DNA of 33,143 nucleotides from Treponema sp. (GTDB taxonomy: Bacteria; Spirochaetota; Spirochaetia; Treponematales; Breznakiellaceae), in NCBI GenBank assembly GCA_031278715.1, contig JAITJW010000105.1:1-33143 (forward strand), written 5' to 3'. The notes beneath the pieces are model-generated. The model had not been told where the DNA came from and did no database searches. It saw only the letters and a list, made by a program, of their open reading frames with translations. A program made the translations under genes and the position numbers. The stretch's first letter is position 1, and each line of letters begins with the position of its first letter. This document shows positions 6,936 to 14,141 of the stretch, piece after piece.

Positions 6936-7846
6936 AGCTGTTTCCCCGTATTTAATTTTACTTCAAAGCGTTCCAGACTTTTCCCCGACAGGGGAGTTTT
7001 CCCTGACAGGGGGGGTTTCCCTGACAGGGCAGGGTCGGCATTATCATCGGTAGTGTTACTGTTATCAGGTTTAGCACTCCTGGCGGCCAGGCGGCGTTTA
7101 AGTTCGGCAAATTCATCCTGAGAAAAACTTACCGCCTCCAAAATATGCCGCTCAAACGATTCGCAGCAACGGGGGGCAACGTTCCGGGCTATATCAAAAA
7201 TAACCCGGGCATAAAGCCGGATTTCTTTTTGGGCGTGGCTATCCAGTCTGAGTTTTAGGAAATGAAACAAGTTGTGCAGATCGATTTGCCAGTACCATTC
7301 GGTATAGAGGGAAAGGGGCAGGTTGATCCGGGCCAGTTCCCGGGCAATACCCCGGTCCACAAGGCCAAGGTAATTTTTGTAGGACTCCCGCTGCCCCTGT
7401 TCAAAGGCACTTCGTACTTTTTCCGCTTCCCCCGCTTCCAGGGCTTCCTCCCGGCGGCCCTGCTTGTTGTCATCGCTCTGCAGGGCCACATCTCCCGCTT
7501 CCGGCAGATAAAAATCATCCTTCATGACCGAATAGCGGCCGGAAAGCTCATTAACCCGGGCGGTACGGTGCCGAATCCACTGACGGGCCACAAAAATGGG
7601 GAGTTTGACATGAAACGTCAACACCACCTGTTCAAAAGGACTGGTATGGTGATGCCGTAAAAGGTAGTCGATAAGCCCCGCGTCCTCCCGGTAATTCCTG
7701 GTTCCCGCTCCGTAGGACACCCGTGCGGCCTGAACCACCCGCTCATCTCCCCCCAGGTAGTCCACAAGCCGTACAAACCCCTTATCCAGAACGGGGAATT
7801 CCTTATCCAGAATGGCTTCCGCTTTGGAAACCACGCAATGCGCCAT
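6932..7846 (-). CDS. thyX: flavin-dependent thymidylate synthase
   Basis: ThyX makes dTMP from dUMP using methylene-tetrahydrofolate, FAD and NADPH. The ThyX signature RHRX7S is present as RHRTARVNELS at residues 92-102. It is preceded by the conserved ARVSYGAGTRNYREDAGLID and LLRHHHTSPFEQ segments, and QIDLHNLFHFLKLR lies in the substrate region. I chose the ATG at 7846 (304 aa), which has GGAGG four bases upstream. An ATG nine codons earlier has no such site. The last 60 residues are non-conserved and carry three 18-bp repeats encoding PLSGKT-like hexapeptides. It is the first gene of a four-gene coupled operon. Confidence 0.96.
   Translation of the reverse strand: MAHCVVSKAEAILDKEFPVLDKGFVRLVDYLGGDERVVQAARVSYGAGTRNYREDAGLIDYLLRHHHTSPFEQVVLTFHVKLPIFVARQWIRHRTARVNELSGRYSVMKDDFYLPEAGDVALQSDDNKQGRREEALEAGEAEKVRSAFEQGQRESYKNYLGLVDRGIARELARINLPLSLYTEWYWQIDLHNLFHFLKLRLDSHAQKEIRLYARVIFDIARNVAPRCCESFERHILEAVSFSQDEFAELKRRLAARSAKPDNSNTTDDNADPALSGKPPLSGKTPLSGKSLERFEVKLNTGKQL
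6979..7032 (-). repeat. three 18-bp in-frame tandem repeats in the thyX tail
   Basis: Three 18-bp units encode the hexapeptides ALSGKP, PLSGKT and PLSGKS. Each contains a short palindrome of the type CCCTGACAGGG. They lie after the conserved ThyX fold, in a segment where length should be tolerated. Confidence 0.8.
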
Positions 7847-8147
7847 CGTCCCTCCAAAAACCGGTCCCGTCATTGACCTTGTATCCCATCATGTATCAGA
7901 TCCAGGCATTTTTCAAGGCAATGCGGGGCCCTGCCCTGTGGTTTTACGCTATCCCGCACCAATCGTTGTTATATTAAAGATGGAACTAAGTCCGGTACAT
8001 CCAGTACCGCGCTGTCCTTCATGGCAGATTCATGGGCCAGGATGCCTGCGGCGACGATGTTACCGCCGTTTATTGGGTACTATCGTATCGACGGTAAAGG
8101 TTGGACAAAAGCCGAGTAAGAAAGAGCGGCAATAATTTTGTAAGGTG
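7847..8147. other. intergenic stretch with possible gene remnants
   Basis: No intact gene is evident in these 301 bases. On the minus strand, 8079-7969 reads GGNIVAAGILAHESAMKDSA then VLDVPDLVPSLI and a stop. This weakly resembles the C-terminal tail of Gfo/Idh/MocA oxidoreductases, but a TAG lies just upstream. On the plus strand, 8081-8119 reads YRIDGKGWTKAE and a stop. Its DNA (GTAAAGGTTGGACAAAAGCC) is nearly identical to a stretch inside the BrnA-like gene at 33015. The two readings overlap, so they cannot both be genuine. The leader of thyX must also lie here; I found no strong promoter. Confidence 0.3.
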
Positions 8148-8945
8148 TCAGTACTGATTGTCTTCCAGCCACAGGCGGCCCCACAAGCCACGCCCCGCGC
8201 GGCGGGCTTCCTGTTCCAAACCGCGGAATTCGTCCACGAACTGAAAGCTGTAGGCGGTGTAGGCGTGGGCGTAGCCTTCCCGGATAAGGACGGCGTTATG
8301 ACAGTCCCCATCGGAGCCGTATATATAGGCCAGGAGCCGGCCATAGCGATCCCGCCGGTCCCAGTCAAAGGCCAGGGAAACGGAATTTCCCAAAAGTTTT
8401 TGACGGGTAAATTCGCTGGCCTCCCTGCCAAAAAATTCCACTTCCCGCCGGGGGTGAACAGTTTCCGGGGTATCTACCCCGATCATCCTGATAGTTTCTA
8501 CCGCTGCCAGACCCGGGGGGGGATTCCTTATCCGCACCCGCACCGTATCGCCATCCACGTGGTCCACTACCTCGGCCCTGGTCATGCGGGACAGGTCTGC
8601 CTGGCTGACACTGCCCAGCCCCGCGATGTTCACCTGGTACAGCGCTGCCGCCTGGGAAGAAACCGCCGGGACTACAAGTACCGGTGGCTTGCAGACATTA
8701 CAGGGTTCGTAGCCGGACCCTGTGGCGTCTGCCATGCTTAAGGCAATTTTTGACCGGCTAAGGCTGCCACAGTCTTCCCGGTGGTACTTTTTCCCCGTGT
8801 TGGTTACATAAACCGTGCTATCGGCTAAGGTTTCAGCGGCTTTGGATGTCTGGGCGGCCACCGGGCCCGACAGGGCCAGGCACAGGATAAGAAACAGAGC
8901 CGATGGTAACGCCGGAAATTTCTGTACGGCGTCTTCTTTTTTCAT
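8148..8945 (-). CDS. secreted Staphylococcal-nuclease-like endonuclease
   Basis: This is predicted to be an exported Ca2+-dependent nuclease. An N-terminal signal peptide (hydrophobic LPSALFLILCLALSG, likely cleavage near AAQ at 30-32) is followed by a small cysteine motif with H55, C59 and the C82-C85 pair in a YEPCNVCKPP context, probably a metal site. The SNase domain then begins. The catalytic set is complete: D131 and D133 in VDGDT, R153, D158, T159 and E161 in RMIGVDTPE, and an arginine in DRYGRLL. The length of 265 aa is normal for this architecture. TATACT lies seven bases before the ATG and there is no good ribosome binding site. It diverges from the M20 peptidase gene. A role in nucleotide scavenging is an inference. 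Confidence 0.92.
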   Translation of the reverse strand: MKKEDAVQKFPALPSALFLILCLALSGPVAAQTSKAAETLADSTVYVTNTGKKYHREDCGSLSRSKIALSMADATGSGYEPCNVCKPPVLVVPAVSSQAAALYQVNIAGLGSVSQADLSRMTRAEVVDHVDGDTVRVRIRNPPPGLAAVETIRMIGVDTPETVHPRREVEFFGREASEFTRQKLLGNSVSLAFDWDRRDRYGRLLAYIYGSDGDCHNAVLIREGYAHAYTAYSFQFVDEFRGLEQEARRAGRGLWGRLWLEDNQY

Positions 8946-8952
8946 TACCGGG

Positions 8953-8995
8953 AGTATACCAAGAGCAATAGTTCAATACTATACTGGACTATACT
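8953..8995. promoter_or_regulatory. divergent -10 boxes between the nuclease and peptidase genes
   Basis: The sequence contains TATACT on the minus strand (8958-8953), seven bases before the nuclease ATG. On the plus strand TATACT occurs twice (8980-8985 and 8990-8995) within the direct repeat CTATACTGGA. The second copy is eight bases before the peptidase ATG. No good -35 boxes are visible, so the assignment rests on the -10 boxes and the divergent layout. Confidence 0.4.
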
Positions 8996-9003
8996 GGAGA
9001 AAT

Positions 9004-10425
9004 ATGGAAAGGGAAGGAGCGGTTGAAAGATTTCGCCGGGCTATACGGATCAGGACCGATTGGCCGGAGTCTCCGCGGGAAGAAGGCCCTCCCGCGGAGG
9101 TTTTAGAGGCAGCGGAGGCGCCCTTAAAGGCTTTTCAGGATTTTTTGGCTGCCGCATATCCCCGTTTCCTTCGTTCCACGGAACACTGGGTTCTTAATCC
9201 CTACGCTCTGGTGTACCGTTGGCCCGGTAGCGCCGCGTTGCCTGGTGAAACTCCGGGGCCGGAGGCGGTGCTGATCCTGGCCCACTACGATGTAGTGCCG
9301 GTAGAGGCGGACAAGTGGAGTGTCGATCCCTTTGGCGCGGAAATCAAGGGGGGGTTTATGTATGGCCGGGGTACCCAGGATATGAAGGGGAATCTTATCG
9401 CCCTTATGGAGGCGGTGGAAGAACTTGTTATCCGGGGCTTTAGCCCACGGCGGGACATCTGGTTTGCCTTTGGCGGTGACGAAGAACGTTCCGGCTTGAT
9501 GGGCGCCCAGACTACGGCCACCTGGTTTGCCGGCCGGGGACAGCGGTTTTCGTGGATCCTGGATGAGGGAAGCCCGGTAACCATCAACCAGATCCGGGGA
9601 ATCAACATTCCCCTGGCCCTGTTCAGTGTTGAGGAAAAGGGCTTTTTAAGCCTGGAACTGGCGGTAGATCAAAAACCGGGACATTCGTCCCGGCCTCCCC
9701 GGGTACAGGCGGTGGCCTTGCTGGCCCGGGCGCTGCTGCGAATATCCCGGCAACCCTTTCCCTCCCGGCTAAGTCCCACGGTGGCGGCGCTTTTTTCCCA
9801 TTTGGCGGCACTAAGGTCCCGGGAACGGGGTGGAACCCCCCACCCGTGGGCTATTGCACTCAGGACCGCGGTTCTGAGTGTCCTGGGCCCCCTGGTAGCG
9901 CCGGTCCTGGCCTTTAGCTTCCGCAAAGACCCGCAAATTCTCGCCCTGCTCCGTACCACCGTGGCAATGACCCAACTGGAGGGCAGCCTGGCGGACAATG
10001 TTATGCCTTCCCGTGTACGGGCCGTTATTAATATGCGGCTTCTGGCGCCCTGGTCCGTGGATGACGCAATCAACTACATAAGCTGGATCATAGGGGATGA
10101 CCGGGTTAAAATTCGGGGCTTGGGCTTTGCCTCTTCCCCGGTTCCGGCGCACCCCGAACACGAACATGCACGGGGACCCGGCTGGGAAGAAATGGCCAAG
10201 GCTGTAGCGGCAGTTTTTCCCGGCGCTGTTCCGATTCCCTTTATCATGACTGCCGCCACCGATTCCCGGCATTACCAGAAACTTGCCGGGGGGATCTTCC
10301 GGTTTAGCCCGATGCGGCTTTCACCGGCGGATATGAGTTCGGTACATGGCCATGATGAGCGAATTTCCCTGGAGAATTTCTTCCTGGCTATCAATTTCTA
10401 TACCACCCTTTTTGAGATGCTGTAG
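9004..10425 (+). CDS. M20 family zinc metallopeptidase (carboxypeptidase S / PM20D1-like)
   Basis: This is a 473-residue amidohydrolase with two catalytic zinc ions that removes C-terminal residues or splits N-acyl amino acids. The metal ligands and catalytic residues are all visible: H94 and D96 in ILAHYDVVP, D126 in GRGTQDMKG, and the E160-E161 pair in FGGDEERSG. The long insertion dimerisation domain and the LDEGSPV segment place it nearer the carboxypeptidase S / PM20D1 branch than ArgE or DapE. No signal peptide is seen. The ATG at 9004 has GGAG at short spacing. Longer in-frame starts run back into the divergent nuclease gene. It ends nine bases before the CDF gene and probably forms an operon with it. 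The substrate is unknown. Confidence 0.92.
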   Translation: MEREGAVERFRRAIRIRTDWPESPREEGPPAEVLEAAEAPLKAFQDFLAAAYPRFLRSTEHWVLNPYALVYRWPGSAALPGETPGPEAVLILAHYDVVPVEADKWSVDPFGAEIKGGFMYGRGTQDMKGNLIALMEAVEELVIRGFSPRRDIWFAFGGDEERSGLMGAQTTATWFAGRGQRFSWILDEGSPVTINQIRGINIPLALFSVEEKGFLSLELAVDQKPGHSSRPPRVQAVALLARALLRISRQPFPSRLSPTVAALFSHLAALRSRERGGTPHPWAIALRTAVLSVLGPLVAPVLAFSFRKDPQILALLRTTVAMTQLEGSLADNVMPSRVRAVINMRLLAPWSVDDAINYISWIIGDDRVKIRGLGFASSPVPAHPEHEHARGPGWEEMAKAVAAVFPGAVPIPFIMTAATDSRHYQKLAGGIFRFSPMRLSPADMSSVHGHDERISLENFFLAINFYTTLFEML

Positions 10426-10434
10426 GATCCGGTC

Positions 10435-11373
10435 ATGGCAAGTATTGAATACCGGGCAAAACTTATTAAGGCCGCTTCTCTTATCGCCCTTGGGGGGAAT
10501 TTGGCCCTGGGAGTCTTCAAGATTGGAAGCGGGATACTGGCCGACAGTCTTGCGGTTTTAGGGGACGGCATCGATTCCCTGGTGGATATCCTTATCGCCG
10601 TAATGGCCCTGGTGGTGTCCAGGGTTGTTTCCCGTCCGGCCGACCGGGAGCATCCCTGGGGTCATGGCAGGGCGGAGACCATAGCCACCGCCCTGCTGGC
10701 CTTTTTGCTGTTCTTTGCAGGCGCCCAGCTTATCCTTAACTCCGTAAACCAGCTTATTTTTGAACGGAGTCGTGAAATACCCGGCCGGCTGGCACTGGTG
10801 GCCACCCTGGTTTCCGTTGCGGGAAAGACCTTGCTGGCCTTTATTCAGTCCTGGTTCGGCAAAAAGGCAAATTCCGCCATGCTGCGGGCCAACGCCAGGA
10901 ACATGACGGGGGATGTGATCCTTTCCCTGGGGGTGCTGGCCGGCCTGGGGTTTTCTATCGAAACCGGGATCGCCATCCTGGATTCTGTTACCGCCATCCT
11001 GGTGGGGCTGTGGGTAATCCGTTCCGCCGTAAGTATTTTTATCGAAACAAATCTGGAACTGATGGACGGCAGTGCGGAAACCGATGCCTACCAGGCGGTT
11101 TTTGATGCAGTCCATTCGGTTCCGGGGGCCGGGAATCCCCACCGGACCCGGATGCGGCGCATTGCGGGACTTTGGGACATTGACATTGATATCGAGGTGA
11201 ACCCGGATCTTACGGTATACGCCGCCCACCGCATTGCTACCCAGGTGGAACTGGCAATCAAGAACAGGGTAGAGGGTATTTTCGACATTATGGTCCATGT
11301 GGAGCCCTCCGGAGACCACCTCCGCGGGGATACGGAAGGTTATGGCCTGAGCGAGGCGGAGATTCGCCCCTGA
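10435..11373 (+). CDS. cation diffusion facilitator (CDF) metal exporter
   Basis: This inner-membrane antiporter exports divalent metals such as Fe2+, Mn2+ or Zn2+. The 312-residue product has about six membrane helices and the C-terminal cytoplasmic dimerisation domain. Transmembrane site residues are D47 and D51 in DSLVD (helix 2) and N156 and D160 in NMTGD (helix 5). HPWGHGRAE (73-81) is the classic loop motif. The helix-5 histidine common in Zn2+ transporters is replaced by asparagine, which leans towards Mn2+ or Fe2+; this is an inference. The C-terminal domain keeps the conserved H of VHSVPG and VHVEP. It starts nine bases after the peptidase stop with a weak ribosome binding site, consistent with coupling. 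Confidence 0.93.
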   Translation: MASIEYRAKLIKAASLIALGGNLALGVFKIGSGILADSLAVLGDGIDSLVDILIAVMALVVSRVVSRPADREHPWGHGRAETIATALLAFLLFFAGAQLILNSVNQLIFERSREIPGRLALVATLVSVAGKTLLAFIQSWFGKKANSAMLRANARNMTGDVILSLGVLAGLGFSIETGIAILDSVTAILVGLWVIRSAVSIFIETNLELMDGSAETDAYQAVFDAVHSVPGAGNPHRTRMRRIAGLWDIDIDIEVNPDLTVYAAHRIATQVELAIKNRVEGIFDIMVHVEPSGDHLRGDTEGYGLSEAEIRP

Positions 11374-11390
11374 CCTAAGACGGGCTTATT

Positions 11391-11418
11391 TTGATTATGC
11401 GAAATCCGATATTATAGT
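11391..11418 (+). promoter_or_regulatory. promoter placed to give a leaderless mRNA for the 11425 gene
   Basis: TTGATT (11391-11396) and TATAGT (11413-11418) are separated by 16 nt. The -10 box ends only six nt before the ATG at 11425, and no Shine-Dalgarno sequence is visible. Transcription would start at or next to the start codon. Confidence 0.5.
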
Positions 11419-11424
11419 ATAGCT

Positions 11425-13341
11425 ATGGCTAAAGCAACGGATCTCTATGTCATTATGCGGGCATATTCGAATAAAAATAACTCTCCCTATATCGATATAG
11501 ACACTTTTATAGCCTTTCTTTCGAAATACGTTGTTCGCCTGGCTGCCGAACAGCCCGAATGGGCCGATTGGGTCAACGATACAAGCCTGAAATTCTGGAA
11601 TGCTATGGGGGAATACTCCGAAGACGGCCGCTGTGTTCTTCTTACTGATACGCCCCAGGGCCGGGTATACCTGCCGTACTACATCGTGGACAGGCTGAAG
11701 GAGGCGTACCGGGACCTGGATGAATCCGCCGACATACCCTTCCCAAACGAAGACTACTTCGCGGTTAAGCTGCCGCCGGATCAAACCCAAATGCTCAGCC
11801 TGGAAACGGATCTGGTTCCCTATTTTGACAAGCCGGTTACAGCGTTTCTTCCGGTTATTAAGCTGGTATTTCTTGAAAGCGGACTGGACGCCCTGATTCT
11901 TGCCCCTATGATCCCCCACCGTCTGCTGGAAGCGGCAATCCTTAAGATCCGCTACCATGTCAAGCAGCATAACAACCGCGAGTACTACATGCACAAACTT
12001 CTCCCCATGTTCCAGAACAAGGAAGGAACCCTGCGGGAAGCTCTGGAAATGCTGAATTCCCGGCCCCTGGACTGCCTGAACGCCATAGAAGGGGGGGGAG
12101 AAGTAACCTACCTGTTTTGGGCTTCCCTCTGTTCATTTCTTAAAAACGATCTTCGGAAAAAAACCGAGCGGCTTTCCGGGGACGTGGCTGTTTTGGAAGG
12201 GGTTCATATCGTTGAGACCTGCCTGAACCTCTATAAAACCAGGCTGCAGCGGGAACGGGAGAAGGAAACCGCCCTTCGATCCCTGGATCAGCTTATGGAC
12301 AAACCCCCCTATTACTTTACCCAGGATCAGATCATCAAATTTACCGACACCAAAGGGGCACTCCTTCTTAACCAGTACACCGAAGCGGATCTGAACGCCT
12401 ATATCAAGAAAAAGGTCAACGAAAGCGTGGAGGGCGCAATTCCCGAATGGCTGGTGGTACAGTCAAAAAACGGGGAGCAGTACTATCTAAAAAAAGATAA
12501 GTATCTGCCCCTGGTAACCCGGCTTATCTTTGATGCCCAGAACGTCATAAAACAGGAAGTTGCCGACCGCTGGACTGCTATGCTTGGTAATTTTAAGTCT
12601 GAACCGGCAATGGAAATGGATTCGGAATTTGAACGGCTTCTTGCCAATCTAAACACCACCATGAATCCGCTGCTTGCCACTTTTTTGGAGGATAAGAAAC
12701 TCCCCTGGGTCTATGATGAGCTGGAACGGACCCAAAAGGTCATTCCTCCCGCATCCCGGATATTTGAGCGGGGAAAACTAATTCCTTATAGCTTGCTCTT
12801 TGTGATGAAACGCAAAGATATGCTTTTCGACGCCAAGATGTCCCTGCCCTTTTGGTACTCAATTCCGGTTATCAGTTCAATTATCGCCTTTTTTGCCAGA
12901 CTGAGGAAGAAGAAGAAAAAAGGCTATCAAACGATCAAGAAACCCAGCGAAACCATCGAAGCAGCTGAGGGAGATATTACAACGAGCAGGGGTAATCCCA
13001 AAGATTTTATCAACAGTGTTCGGGAAATTGAGACCCAAATGGTCCCCATAGACAAGGACATTGACAGCTATCTTGAGGAATTGCAGAATCATTGGGGGCA
13101 GCTTCTGGACCCAAAGGCCCAACGGAATCTGGTGGAGGATGTAAACTCTCTGGTTCGGGACAATCTGCGGCAGTCGATACGCGTATGGAAAAAACAGCGT
13201 CTTAGTTCGATCAACCTGCAGGACCTGGCCCAGGGAATTATTAACGGAACCCCCGTACTGCGGAGCATACACAGCCGGGATGCCCTTCTTCTCTACATGC
13301 AGATTTACATGGTAAAAATTCTGAAAACCGTAAAAATTTAG
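11425..13341 (+). CDS. 638-aa orphan protein, unknown function
   Basis: I do not recognise this protein. It is long, charged and mostly alpha-helical in appearance. It has no signal peptide, and one hydrophobic stretch at about residues 474-491 (WYSIPVISSIIAFFA) is followed directly by a basic cluster RLRKKKKK. That could be a single membrane anchor or a buried helix. The N-terminal 160 residues, with several aromatic clusters (YLPYYIVDRL, DYFAVKLPPDQ), look like a folded domain. The C-terminal 130 residues look helical (SYLEELQNHWGQLLDPKAQ). Codon use matches its neighbours, so it appears native. It lies between the CDF exporter and ssb. It may be a spirochaete-specific cytoskeletal or membrane-associated protein, but nothing in the sequence proves a role. 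Confidence 0.85.
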   Translation: MAKATDLYVIMRAYSNKNNSPYIDIDTFIAFLSKYVVRLAAEQPEWADWVNDTSLKFWNAMGEYSEDGRCVLLTDTPQGRVYLPYYIVDRLKEAYRDLDESADIPFPNEDYFAVKLPPDQTQMLSLETDLVPYFDKPVTAFLPVIKLVFLESGLDALILAPMIPHRLLEAAILKIRYHVKQHNNREYYMHKLLPMFQNKEGTLREALEMLNSRPLDCLNAIEGGGEVTYLFWASLCSFLKNDLRKKTERLSGDVAVLEGVHIVETCLNLYKTRLQREREKETALRSLDQLMDKPPYYFTQDQIIKFTDTKGALLLNQYTEADLNAYIKKKVNESVEGAIPEWLVVQSKNGEQYYLKKDKYLPLVTRLIFDAQNVIKQEVADRWTAMLGNFKSEPAMEMDSEFERLLANLNTTMNPLLATFLEDKKLPWVYDELERTQKVIPPASRIFERGKLIPYSLLFVMKRKDMLFDAKMSLPFWYSIPVISSIIAFFARLRKKKKKGYQTIKKPSETIEAAEGDITTSRGNPKDFINSVREIETQMVPIDKDIDSYLEELQNHWGQLLDPKAQRNLVEDVNSLVRDNLRQSIRVWKKQRLSSINLQDLAQGIINGTPVLRSIHSRDALLLYMQIYMVKILKTVKI

Positions 13342-13456
13342 TACAAAACCGCCCCGTATCAGTCCGGGCCACAGGTTCCTGACTTGATTCTCCAAATTTT
13401 GCAAGTTTTTTTCAAAATTCCCAAGTACCATGCATGGCCGCCCCTATATATAGGCA

Positions 13457-13572
13457 TCACCCTGTTTGACTGTTCGTACCGGACATCAGGTCCCCGGAAG
13501 GGGACCTTGAGAACACCGGTACAAGGACGCCCGGCGGGGTGAACGGCGGCCCTGGGCTGTCGAATCACAGGG
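13457..13572 (+). promoter_or_regulatory. structured leader RNA upstream of ssb
   Basis: The 270-nt gap before ssb folds strongly. An 8-bp hairpin AGGTCCCC / GGGGACCT with a GGAA tetraloop (13488-13507) sits inside a perfect 7-bp stem GTACCGG (13476-13482) / CCGGTAC (13516-13522). This in turn lies inside TCACCC (13457-13462) / GGGTGA (13537-13542). A further CCCTG / CAGGG stem (13550-13554 and 13568-13572) lies nearer the gene. A TATATA (13445-13450) just upstream could be a -10 box. It may be a cis-regulatory leader of ssb or a small RNA. It lacks the conserved AGCAGCC of SRP RNA. Confidence 0.45.
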
Positions 13573-13611
13573 GCAAACCATAGGAATTTACCCCAGTTTT
13601 CGGAGGTATTT

Positions 13612-14070
13612 ATGAACAATCTCAACAGTATCCTTATCGAGGGGAACCTCGTGCGGGATCCCCTCTTGCGTTCCACCCCCAAAGGAACCCCGGTATGTAA
13701 TTTTACCCTGGCTTCTAACCGTTTCTTCAAGCAGGATTCCGGAATGGAAAAAGAGGTGGGGTTCTTTGATGTGGAAACCTGGTCAAAATTGGCCGAGCGT
13801 TGCTACAACCAGGGACACAAAGGCCGGGGTGTACGGGTGGTGGGACGTCTCAAGCAGGACCGCTGGAATGGTTCTGACGGAAAACCCCACTCCCGGGTTG
13901 CCATAGTAGCGGAACATGTGGAATTCCGCCCGGAATTCAAGCGCGAAAATCCCCCGGACAGCGATACTTCCGTAACGGACACCATCGCGGAGATTGCCGC
14001 ACAGGAAGACGAATTCACCAACCTTGAAGAGGCCGCCCTGGCTGTAGCGGAGGAGGAGATTAATTTCTAG
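13612..14070 (+). CDS. ssb: single-stranded DNA-binding protein
   Basis: This protein coats single-stranded DNA in replication, repair and recombination and recruits partner proteins. The 152-residue product opens with MNNLNSILIEGNLVRDPLL, a typical SSB OB-fold start, and keeps FTLASNR, FFDVETW and VVGRLKQDRW in order to about residue 110. An acidic linker leads to the C-terminal tip EEEINF, matching the acidic-hydrophobic partner-binding tip of SSB proteins. The ATG at 13612 has GGAGG five bases upstream. It is not flanked by rpsF and rpsR as in many bacteria, so it may be a relocated or second ssb. A long structured leader precedes it. Confidence 0.95.
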   Translation: MNNLNSILIEGNLVRDPLLRSTPKGTPVCNFTLASNRFFKQDSGMEKEVGFFDVETWSKLAERCYNQGHKGRGVRVVGRLKQDRWNGSDGKPHSRVAIVAEHVEFRPEFKRENPPDSDTSVTDTIAEIAAQEDEFTNLEEAALAVAEEEINF

Positions 14071-14087
14071 CAGCCACGATTATTGGG

Positions 14088-14118
14088 CTGCCAAGCGAAT
14101 CTCTGATTCGCTTGGCAG
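14088..14118. terminator. perfect 14-bp hairpin between convergent ssb and galK
   Basis: Arms CTGCCAAGCGAATC (14088-14101) and GATTCGCTTGGCAG (14105-14118) flank a TCT loop. It lies 17 bases after the ssb stop and 23 bases after the galK stop on the other strand. No long T-tract follows on either strand. A smaller CAGCC / GGCTG hairpin (14071-14075 and 14086-14090) overlaps its left arm and could compete with it. Confidence 0.6.
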
Positions 14119-14141
14119 TTTGCACACGTAAAAATCGCCTT

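Noticed and set aside
13476-13522. The GGAA-capped hairpin before ssb as SRP (4.5S) RNA.
   Set aside because: The 3' side lacks the conserved AGCAGCC and the stem beside the tetraloop is too long and too perfect.
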